A stretch of 50,895 nt of DNA, from positions 1 through 50,895 of the forward strand of contig JARYGU010000030.1 of assembly GCA_033795365.1 (NCBI GenBank), read 5' to 3'. How positions within the stretch are numbered: position 1 is the stretch's first letter; each line of letters begins with the position of its first letter. The notes below the pieces were generated by a model that saw only the letters and a program-made list of their open reading frames with translations, was not told the origin of the DNA and searched no databases. The translations under genes and the position numbers were made by a program. Shown one piece after another: positions 45,484 through 50,895 of this stretch. This stretch comes from JARYGU01 sp033795365. Lineage in GTDB: Bacteria > Pseudomonadota > Alphaproteobacteria > Rhizobiales > Rhizobiaceae.

Positions 45484-45534
45484 TTATCTGGTGCATATCT
45501 CAGCTTGTTAACGGCTGGACTGCGATTTCTGAAC
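45456..45534 (-). ncRNA. tracrRNA
   Basis: Predicted 79-nt tracrRNA on the minus strand. Its 5' end is the anti-repeat: GTTCAGAAATCGCAG is a perfect complement of the crRNA repeat, followed by TCCAGCCGTTAAC with a few mismatches or bulges. A short tail (AAGCTGAGATATGCACC) leads into the terminator hairpin. The start at 45534 follows from the promoter at 45540-45569 and lies exactly at the first pairing base. It needs RNase III or equivalent trimming less than longer tracrRNAs would. It pairs with array crRNAs and with the crRNA-like RNA encoded just upstream. Confidence 0.85.
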
Positions 45535-45539
45535 GATTT

Positions 45540-45569
45540 TTTGTAGGGCCAATCGGAGTAGAAAGTCAA
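45540..45569 (-). promoter_or_regulatory. tracrRNA promoter
   Basis: Minus strand -35 TTGACT (45569-45564) and -10 TACAAA (45545-45540) with 18 bp between. The predicted start, 45534-45533, is the first base of the anti-repeat. The -35 begins only two or three bases after the T-run of the crRNA-like RNA's terminator, so the two minus-strand units are separate but tightly packed. Confidence 0.7.
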
Positions 45570-45570
45570 C

Positions 45571-45597
45571 GAAAAAGGAGAGGCCGAAGCCTCTCCT
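45571..45597 (-). terminator. Terminator of the crRNA-like RNA
   Basis: Perfect 9-bp stem AGGAGAGGC/GCCTCTCCT with a TTCG tetraloop on the minus strand (45597-45576), followed by TTTTT (45576-45572). It directly follows the degenerate repeat and ends the small transcript before the tracrRNA promoter. Confidence 0.9.
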
Positions 45598-45632
45598 CCA
45601 TGCGCATTCAGAAATCGCAGGCCAACCGCAAC
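45597..45632 (-). repeat. Degenerate solitary CRISPR repeat
   Basis: Aligned with the 36-bp array repeat, 45607-45632 is identical over 26 bases (plus strand TTCAGAAATCGCAG then GCCAACCGCAAC). The remaining ten positions (45597-45606) match only by chance, so the TGCTAAGCT promoter-like end of array repeats is gone and a terminator takes its place. In crRNA orientation it reads on the minus strand, the same as the array. Confidence 0.9.
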
Positions 45633-45650
45633 TACAAACTATTGCTTGCT

Positions 45651-45659
45651 CTCATAGCA
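45651..45659 (-). promoter_or_regulatory. Extended -10 promoter of the crRNA-like RNA
   Basis: Minus strand TGCTATGAG (45659-45651) fits an extended -10 (TGnTATnnn). It resembles the TGCTAAGCT at the 3' end of each array repeat, which is where type II-C repeats are known to carry promoters in Neisseria. Seven bases downstream lies 45643-45644, the first base of the 11-nt guide. No good -35 is seen at 17 bp, which an extended -10 can tolerate. Confidence 0.5.
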
Positions 45660-45781
45660 AGTAAAGAATGTACAAATGCGTTGACGTGCCGCGAACTGGT
45701 TCGCGCCACACCTGATCATGTTGCGTAGCCGTAGTCGCCGGTCGCGAGCCATTGACTACGACACCAAACCATCTCGCATTA

Positions 45782-45817
45782 TTGACATAGCGCGGAATCG
45801 GAAGTATGTCCAGTAAA
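45782..45817 (+). promoter_or_regulatory. cas9 promoter
   Basis: Consensus TTGACA (45782-45787), 17-bp spacer and a weaker -10 TATGTC (45805-45810). The predicted start is near 45817, leaving a leader of about 34 nt with GGGGG (45842-45846) as the ribosome site for the ATG at 45851. The operon should continue through cas1 and cas2. Confidence 0.65.
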
Positions 45818-45818
45818 T

Positions 45819-45829
45819 AATAGTTTGTA
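45819..45829 (+). promoter_or_regulatory. Protospacer-like target of the crRNA-like guide
   Basis: AATAGTTTGTA, identical to the 11 guide bases next to the solitary repeat and therefore at the seed end. The flank where a Cas9 PAM would sit reads AGAAATAA (45830-45837). The site covers about +3 to +13 of the cas9 message, so bound Cas9 would block initiation or early elongation. The 12th and 13th guide positions do not match. Confidence 0.65.
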
Positions 45830-45850
45830 AGAAATAATAACGGGGGAAAT

Positions 45851-48800
45851 ATGAGAACGCTTGCATTTGACTTAGGAACGAATTCACTTGGCTGGGCCAT
45901 TATCGACACGCGCGATGAGCCGGGAGATGGCGAGGAGGGACGCATCATCTCCGCAGGCGTGCGCATCTTCTCTCAATCGGAAATGGCCGGGCGCGATCCG
46001 CAGTCGAAAGCTTCCCTGGCCGTTGCGCGTCGTCAGGCCCGGGGCGCCAGGCGCCGGAGGGATCGCTATGTGAAGCGTCGGCAGCGCCTGATTAATCTTC
46101 TTGTCGACGTTGGATTGATGCCTGACGATAAGGATGCGCGCAAAGCACTGGTGCTCGATCATGGGGACGGCAAGGATGGAGACCTTTCGGCTTCCGTCTA
46201 TGCGCTGCGCACGCGCGCGCTGGACGAGGCGCTATCTCCTCACGAGATCGGGCGTGCGATCTTTCACATCAATCAGAGGCGTGGATTTAAGAGCAACAGA
46301 AAAGCCGACAGCAACGATCCCGAACAGGGCGTGATTTCCGAGGGCATCCGCGCGCTCGACGAAAAGATGATCGAAGAAAATGCGCGAACCATCGGGGAGT
46401 GGCTTCATATGCGCAGGCAAAAAGGCCTGCCGGTGCGTGCCCGCATCACCCCCGACGGGGAAGGTTATGCCTTTTACCCCTCACGCGGCGCGTTGGAGCG
46501 GGAATTCGAGAAGATCATGGATCGCCAGAGGCTTTTCCATCCGGAACTGCTCACCGATACGGTAATCGGCGAAATCCGCGAGGTTGTCTTCCACCAGCGT
46601 CCCCTGAGGCCGGTGCCTGCGGGAAAGTGCTCCTATAATCCGTTGGAAAACAGGTTGCCCAAGGCGCATCCGCTGTTTCAGAAATTCCGCCTGCTCAAGG
46701 AGGTCAACGAGCTGGAAATCGTCGGCGAGGACCAGAAGCATATCAAGCTGACGCCGGACCAGCGCAACGCTCTCGTGATCCAGCTTCGAACGAGCCTCAC
46801 CAAGCAAGGGAAGTTGCCGTTCTCGAAGCTCAGGAGCACGCTCAAGCTCGGTCGCGAGGTGCGCTTCAACAAGGAGACGGACAACCGCACGGATATCGAA
46901 GGCGACGTGATCCATTTTCGCATGTCGCGTCCGGAATGCTTCGGCAACCGTTGGTCGGAACTGCCCGTGGCGAAGCAGGCGGAGATCACGGAGAAGTTGC
47001 GCACGGAACCAGATTACTCGGTGCTGCTGAAGTGGCTGAAGGCGGAAGCGGGACTGGACGAGGCTCATGCCAAGGCGGTTGCCGACACGCCGGTTCCGGA
47101 CGGCTTCGGGCGGTTGGGACCGTCGGCACTGACGGCGCTCATCGACGCGATGGAGAATGAGATCGGCGATAGCGGTTTCGTGATCACCGAGGCGGAAGCG
47201 GCGCGTCGCGTCTATGGCCGCACCAATTCCGAGGCCGATCCCAACCGCAAGGGTCTCGACGAACTACCGAAGTACCAGGATGTGCTCGCGCGCCACATAC
47301 CGCCTGGAACGGGAGACCCCGACGATCCCTATGACGACTATATGGGCCGCATCACCAACCCGACTGTTCACATCGCGCTCAACCAGTTGCGTCGCGTCGT
47401 CAACGCGCTGATCAAGAAATACGGCAAGCCTGACCGGATCGCCATCGAGGTTGGCCGCGAGCTGAAGATGAATGACAGGGAGCGGGACGAAGTCAACCGC
47501 AGAATTGGACGGAATACCAAGGCTGCGATCGAGCGCGGCGGGAAGCTCATTGAAATATTCAAGCAGCCGGACACAGGTTACAATCGCCTGCGGCTGGAAC
47601 TTTGGGAAGACCTGAACCCGAAGCCGGAAAACCGCGTCTGCATCTATTGTGGCAAGGCCATCGCCGGCCACATGCTCTTCAACGGCGAGACGGACATCGA
47701 TCATATCCTGCCCTATTCGAAGACGCTGGACGACAGCAAGTTGAACCGCCTTCTTTGCTGCACGGCTTGCAACCGCGAGAAGAAGAACCGGCCGCCGGCG
47801 GACGTGCCGCAATGGCGTTCCCGCTACGAGGATATTCTGGCGCGTGCCACCACGCTGCCGAAGAAGAAGCAATGGCGCTTTGCGCAAGATGCCATGGCCC
47901 GCTTCGGCGAGGAGGAAGGTTTCCTCGCCCGGCAGTTGACCGACATGCAGTATATTTCCCGGCTGGCGCTAACCTACCTCGCGCATCTCTACGACTATGA
48001 GGAGGTGGATCTCGATGGCATCTATAAGCGCCACGCCCGCGTGCGCGCGCTGCCCGGCCGGATGACGGAAATGCTGCGTCGGCAGTGGAGCCTCAACGAA
48101 TTGCTTCATGGTCATAATCTCGTCGGCGCAGACCTGGCCAAGCCGAAGAACCGGATGGACCACCGCCACCACGCCATTGACGCCATCGTGATCGCTTGCA
48201 CCTCGCGTTCGCTGATCCAGCGGCTTGCTACAGCTTCGGCAAGAGCCGAGGAACGCGGCGCGGAGCGGGTGGTCGAGCGGATCGATACGCCCTGGCCGAG
48301 TTTCCGCGAGGACGTGCGCGCCGCGGTCAATGCCATCGTCGTCAGCCACAAGCCGGACCATGGAACTGTGGGCCGCGAAGGCTATGCGAAGGGCCGCGGG
48401 CAGACAGCGGGCAAGCTTCACAACGACACGGCCTATGGCCATACCGGCGAGAAGGACGCCAGCGGCAACGATATTGTCGTGCGCCGCATTGCGATCACCG
48501 ATATCCGCAGCCCGGCCGACATTATGAAGATCCGTACCAATGCGCACGGCCATTCGGAATTGCGCGACCGGCTTTATGAGGCGACGCGAGGGCTGGAAGG
48601 CAAGGCCTTCGAGCAGGCGGTGATGGCCTTCGTGACGGGCGATGCGAAATTCAAAGGCATTCGCCATGTGCGTATCACAGAGATCGCAAATCCGGTCTGG
48701 ATTACCCATGGCGACGGGCGGCACAAGAAGGGCTATCTGCCGGGGGGCAACGACCGTTTCGATGTATGGGAACTGCCGGACGGCAAATGGGATGCCGAGG

Positions 48801-49156
48801 TGGTGACGACATTCGACGCGCACCGTCCCGACTTCGTGCCCCGCATGCGACTGGAAAACCACAACGCACGCAAGATCATGAGTCTGAAGAAGGGTGACAT
48901 GGTCGCCTACAACGACCCCGAAAGCGGGCAGAGGGTCATTGCCATCGTTCGTAAGTTCGATCAGCGCAACAAGCAGCTTTACCTCGACCCGCACAATGAG
49001 GCGGGAGATCTTGCCAAGCGGGAGAAGGAGAAAACCTACAAACCGCTTCGCCCCATGCCAAACCCGTTGAAGAAATACCGGCCGCGCCAGGTTCGAATCG
49101 ACGAGATCGGCCAGGTGTTCGATCCTGGTCCATGGTGGGAGAGGCGGGACGGTTAA
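45851..49156 (+). CDS. cas9: Type II-C Cas9 endonuclease
   Basis: A 1101-residue Cas9, in the size range of type II-C. RuvC-I LAFDLGTNSLGWAII has D7; the Arg-rich bridge helix follows at about 57-80. RuvC-II IAIEVGRELKMN gives E533. HNH reads TDIDHILPYSKTLDD with D617 and H618, and N641 in CTACNREKKNR. RuvC-III MDHRHHAIDAIVIA gives H774 and D777. Two Cys pairs (C597/C600, C637/C640) flank the HNH core and probably bind zinc. All catalytic residues are present, so it should cut DNA with tracrRNA:crRNA. The C-terminal PAM-interacting domain starts after about 860. GGGGG precedes the ATG. Confidence 0.97.
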   Translation: MRTLAFDLGTNSLGWAIIDTRDEPGDGEEGRIISAGVRIFSQSEMAGRDPQSKASLAVARRQARGARRRRDRYVKRRQRLINLLVDVGLMPDDKDARKALVLDHGDGKDGDLSASVYALRTRALDEALSPHEIGRAIFHINQRRGFKSNRKADSNDPEQGVISEGIRALDEKMIEENARTIGEWLHMRRQKGLPVRARITPDGEGYAFYPSRGALEREFEKIMDRQRLFHPELLTDTVIGEIREVVFHQRPLRPVPAGKCSYNPLENRLPKAHPLFQKFRLLKEVNELEIVGEDQKHIKLTPDQRNALVIQLRTSLTKQGKLPFSKLRSTLKLGREVRFNKETDNRTDIEGDVIHFRMSRPECFGNRWSELPVAKQAEITEKLRTEPDYSVLLKWLKAEAGLDEAHAKAVADTPVPDGFGRLGPSALTALIDAMENEIGDSGFVITEAEAARRVYGRTNSEADPNRKGLDELPKYQDVLARHIPPGTGDPDDPYDDYMGRITNPTVHIALNQLRRVVNALIKKYGKPDRIAIEVGRELKMNDRERDEVNRRIGRNTKAAIERGGKLIEIFKQPDTGYNRLRLELWEDLNPKPENRVCIYCGKAIAGHMLFNGETDIDHILPYSKTLDDSKLNRLLCCTACNREKKNRPPADVPQWRSRYEDILARATTLPKKKQWRFAQDAMARFGEEEGFLARQLTDMQYISRLALTYLAHLYDYEEVDLDGIYKRHARVRALPGRMTEMLRRQWSLNELLHGHNLVGADLAKPKNRMDHRHHAIDAIVIACTSRSLIQRLATASARAEERGAERVVERIDTPWPSFREDVRAAVNAIVVSHKPDHGTVGREGYAKGRGQTAGKLHNDTAYGHTGEKDASGNDIVVRRIAITDIRSPADIMKIRTNAHGHSELRDRLYEATRGLEGKAFEQAVMAFVTGDAKFKGIRHVRITEIANPVWITHGDGRHKKGYLPGGNDRFDVWELPDGKWDAEVVTTFDAHRPDFVPRMRLENHNARKIMSLKKGDMVAYNDPESGQRVIAIVRKFDQRNKQLYLDPHNEAGDLAKREKEKTYKPLRPMPNPLKKYRPRQVRIDEIGQVFDPGPWWERRDG

Positions 49157-49208
49157 CCAAAAGTTAAGGTTTTCCGGCGCGGCAATTCGATTGTGTTATT
49201 CTTTGGTC

Positions 49209-50135
49209 ATGCAGCGTGTGGTTGATCTTTCTTCAGATGGCCTGCATGTGGCCGTTCATCGTGGCTTCCTTACCGTATCGAGAGATCGGGAGGAGGTAGG
49301 TCGCGTCGCGCTCGACGACATCGGCGGTGTGATTGCCCATGCGCATGGGCTCACCTGGTCCAACGCGGTTTTCACACGCCTTTCGGAGCGGGCGGTTCCG
49401 ATCGTTCTCTGTGCTGCCAACCATGCTCCCGTGGCCTGTGTCTGGCCGCTGCAGGGCAATCATCTGCAGGGCGCAAGGTTGAACGCCCAGGTTGACGCCT
49501 CGCGCCCTTTGGGCAAACGCGTTTGGCGCGATATCGTGATCGCCAAGATTCGCATGCAGGGTGCGGTGCTGGATTCGATTGGCGCTGAGGCCGGCGCCTT
49601 CGACATGCTTGCCCGCAGGGTGCGTTCCGGCGATCCGGACAATGTGGAGGCGCAGGCCGCACGGCGCTATTGGCAGGCATTGATGGGGCCGGATTTTCGC
49701 CGCGATCAGGACGGCGGAGGCACGAACGGGCTTCTCAACTATGGTTATACGGTGTTGCGCGCGATCGTCAGTCGGGCGATCTGTGCGGCTGGACTGCATC
49801 CGTCGATCGGGCTTCACCACTCCAATCGAAGCAATGCGTTCGCGTTGGCGGACGATCTGATGGAACCCTATCGCCCTATTGTCGACAGGGCCGTCTACAA
49901 TCTCGTGCAGGACGGGATTGCGCAGGTTTCTCCCGAGGCGAAGACAGCGCTCGCCGCGCTTACCGCTCTGGATCTGCCGGCGCTGCATGGGATGAGCCCG
50001 CTGCATGTACATGCAACGCGGCTGGCTCAGCAACTGGCTGCTCTCTTCGCCAGGGAAAGCGGCGGGTTCGACCTGCCGTTGCCGGTCGATCCGCTGACCT
50101 TGGCAGGCCTCGCGCGGCAGAGCGTGCCGTCATGA
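49209..50135 (+). CDS. cas1: Cas1 integrase, type II
   Basis: A 308-residue Cas1, the metal-dependent integrase that inserts new spacers with Cas2. The active-site residues are E147 (VEAQAARRYWQALMG), H203/H204 (GLHHSNRSNAFALADD) and the acidic D215-E219 segment (DDLMEPYRP). The start QRVVDLSSDGLHVAVHRGF at 49209 is the family start; an ATG six codons earlier lacks support. It overlaps cas2 by 4 bp. There is no cas4 or csn2, which fits type II-C. Confidence 0.95.
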   Translation: MQRVVDLSSDGLHVAVHRGFLTVSRDREEVGRVALDDIGGVIAHAHGLTWSNAVFTRLSERAVPIVLCAANHAPVACVWPLQGNHLQGARLNAQVDASRPLGKRVWRDIVIAKIRMQGAVLDSIGAEAGAFDMLARRVRSGDPDNVEAQAARRYWQALMGPDFRRDQDGGGTNGLLNYGYTVLRAIVSRAICAAGLHPSIGLHHSNRSNAFALADDLMEPYRPIVDRAVYNLVQDGIAQVSPEAKTALAALTALDLPALHGMSPLHVHATRLAQQLAALFARESGGFDLPLPVDPLTLAGLARQSVPS

Positions 50136-50506
50136 CTACGCTTTACACACAGAAACAAGGAGAGCGGACGCAGCCCTCCTATATGTCCGCTTATCGAATG
50201 ATGTGGATGCTCGTTACGTTCGATCTGCCGGTGGAAACGAAGAAGCACAGGGCCGAGGCGACGAAGTTCCGTCAGTTCCTGCTGGATCAGGGCTTTGAAA
50301 TGAGCCAGCTTTCGAATTATCTTCGTCTGGTAAATGGTCAGGAGCAGTTCGACACTTATGTCCGCAGAATTGGCTCCCATCTTCCGGAGCGGGGTGATGT
50401 CTTCGTTTTTCAGTTTACTGACCGACAATACGAAAACATCGTTCGCTTTAGCGACCAAGGTCGTCGGGCACGAAAGAAAAATCCTGAGCAGATCGCGCTT
50501 TTTTAA
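50132..50506 (+). CDS. cas2: Cas2, type II
   Basis: A 124-residue Cas2, ferredoxin-fold partner of Cas1 in spacer capture. The core begins YRMMWMLVTFDLPVETKKHR with the conserved Asp after strand 1, then FRQFLLDQGFEMSQLSNYLR, and ends with GDVFVFQFTDRQYENIVRF. The start at 50132 overlaps the cas1 stop (ATGA). An internal ATG at 50182 would give a 108-residue protein closer to the usual length, so the first 16 residues are uncertain. Confidence 0.92.
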   Translation: MTTLYTQKQGERTQPSYMSAYRMMWMLVTFDLPVETKKHRAEATKFRQFLLDQGFEMSQLSNYLRLVNGQEQFDTYVRRIGSHLPERGDVFVFQFTDRQYENIVRFSDQGRRARKKNPEQIALF

Positions 50507-50536
50507 CGCTCTTAGCCGCTTTTGCCGCGCGATGAA

Positions 50537-50571
50537 GCCCCAAGACCGCTGTCGAAACAGCAACTTGGGGC
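50537..50571. other. Two-tier hairpin between cas2 and the array
   Basis: GCCCCAAG (50537-50544) pairs with CTTGGGGC (50564-50571), and inside it GCTGT (50548-50552) pairs with ACAGC (50557-50561) around a CGAA loop. No T-run follows on either strand. It lies 7 bp from the first repeat, where the cas operon and the minus-strand array transcripts converge. It may be a terminator or an RNA-stability element. Confidence 0.55.
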
Positions 50572-50578
50572 AACATCG

Positions 50579-50812
50579 AGCTTAGCAGTTCAGAAATCGC
50601 AGGCCAACCGCAACTAGCTGTCGATGAGGTACTCGTGCAGTCTTAGCTTAGCAGTTCAGAAATCGCAGGCCAACCGCAACAGGTCTGCATCTGGAAAGAT
50701 CCTGTCGTCGAGCTTAGCAGTTCAGAAATCGCAGGCCAACCGCAACTAGTTATCTCGGGCATACATCTTGAACTTCAGCTTAGCAGTTCAGAAATCGCAG
50801 GCCAACCGCAAC
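50579..50812 (-). CRISPR. Type II-C CRISPR array, 4 repeats and 3 spacers
   Basis: Four identical 36-bp repeats at 50579-50614, 50645-50680, 50711-50746 and 50777-50812 flank three spacers of exactly 30 bp (50615-50644, 50681-50710, 50747-50776). On the plus strand the repeat starts AGCTTAGCAG and ends CCAACCGCAAC. The crRNA sense is the minus strand, starting GTTGCGGTTGG and ending TGCTAAGCT, because only that sense pairs with the tracrRNA anti-repeat. The TGCTAAGCT end resembles an extended -10, as in repeats of Neisseria II-C. No repeat is degenerate. The bases after 50812 show no further repeat before the window ends. Confidence 0.97.
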
Positions 50813-50895
50813 TCTAGAGTAAGCGTCCGGTGGTGGGAGGGTTATGCGATTGTGACGATAATAACGACTACAAGCACCCACGGGATCAAACCGAT

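Larger units (their letters stand above)
45571..45643 (-). ncRNA. Solitary crRNA-like small RNA, candidate Cas9 autoregulator
   Basis: Predicted 73-nt minus-strand RNA: an 11-nt 5' guide-like segment (AATAGTTTGTA, 45643-45633), a repeat segment identical to the array repeat for 26 nt (45632-45607), then degenerate sequence and an intrinsic terminator. The preserved 26 nt are those able to pair with tracrRNA; the lost 10 nt are not. An extended -10 (45659-45651) places the start at 45643-45644. The guide matches 45819-45829 in the cas9 leader. It would load Cas9 through tracrRNA and direct binding without cutting. The logic parallels scaRNA, tracr-L and CreR; the transcript itself is a prediction. 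Confidence 0.7.
45383..45850. other. Intergenic RNA-gene region upstream of cas9
   Basis: This 468-bp stretch has no supported protein gene. It carries, from left to right: the tracrRNA terminator and gene (minus), the tracrRNA promoter, the terminator of a crRNA-like RNA (minus), a degenerate CRISPR repeat, an 11-nt guide-like segment, its extended -10, and the cas9 promoter with a matching protospacer-like site. Each is listed separately. About 45676-45780 shows nothing I can assign. Confidence 0.8.

Noticed and set aside
45607..45643. A second tracrRNA reading on the plus strand through the solitary repeat, whose plus-strand sequence would pair perfectly with crRNA
   Set aside because: No hairpin tail or T-run follows on the plus strand, whereas terminator, promoter and seed match all fit the minus strand. 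A complete tracrRNA with its own terminator lies next door.
45261..45728. 155-codon plus-strand open frame after the DUF4011 gene
   Set aside because: It starts inside the DUF4011 gene and runs through the tracrRNA terminator, anti-repeat and solitary repeat; no family resemblance.
50813..50895. A further repeat or a leader after the last repeat
   Set aside because: No repeat-like sequence is visible and too little sequence remains to define a leader or promoter.

Overview
The window is GC-rich alphaproteobacterial DNA. Family content points to the Hyphomicrobiales (Rhizobiaceae/Brucellaceae type): polar amino-acid ABC cassettes, FadR-type GntR regulators, a PmtA-like phospholipid methyltransferase and an alphaproteobacterial type II-C CRISPR repeat. 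No rRNA or tRNA gene was seen and the species cannot be named from sequence alone.

Layout. 1-0.8 kb: the end of an IS3-family element abuts a 5'-truncated LysR gene. 0.85-3.7 kb: a LysE-family exporter, a histidine-phosphatase-like protein and a frameshifted DUF4037 gene. 3.9-7.2 kb: a small mobile cassette with an AlpA-like regulator, a HigBA-type toxin-antitoxin pair, a small acidic protein and a large serine recombinase with a late frameshift. 7.3-14.0 kb: a two-armed mevalonate catabolic locus. A degradative HMG-CoA reductase, a tricarboxylate-type permease with a small membrane partner and an exported SMP-30-type lactonase read left. A MocR-type regulator and HMG-CoA lyase read right, with repeated ACTGTCC half-sites between the arms. 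14-20 kb: an SDR, an AraC regulator, an MFS exporter and two methyltransferases. 20-28 kb: an SDR, a FabF-type ketosynthase, and a TetR-controlled RND efflux operon followed by a frameshifted F420/NADP-type oxidoreductase. 28-39.7 kb: a GntR-controlled catabolic locus (binding protein, permease, ATPase, M20 deacylase, enolase-superfamily enzyme, degenerate M24 hydrolase, DapA-like aldolase, aminotransferase, CTP-synthase-like amidotransferase, SDR) whose substrate is unknown. 40.1-45.4 kb: a 1761-residue DUF4011-type helicase-nuclease, a likely defence protein. 45.4-50.9 kb: a complete type II-C CRISPR-Cas locus: tracrRNA, cas9, cas1, cas2 and a short array of four identical 36-bp repeats with three 30-bp spacers.

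The most interesting element lies between tracrRNA and cas9. A solitary degenerate repeat (45597-45632, minus strand) keeps exactly the 26 nt that can pair with the tracrRNA. It is followed by its own intrinsic terminator and preceded by an extended -10 promoter. The predicted transcript is a minimal crRNA-like RNA with a guide of only about 11-12 nt. Those 11 nt (AATAGTTTGTA) recur once, as a protospacer-like site at 45819-45829, just downstream of the predicted cas9 start point. This architecture predicts that Cas9, loaded with a guide too short to cut, represses its own promoter. That is analogous in logic to the scaRNA of type II-B, tracr-L of type II-A and CreR guides of other CRISPR types, but here it sits in a type II-C locus and uses a stand-alone mini-crRNA gene.
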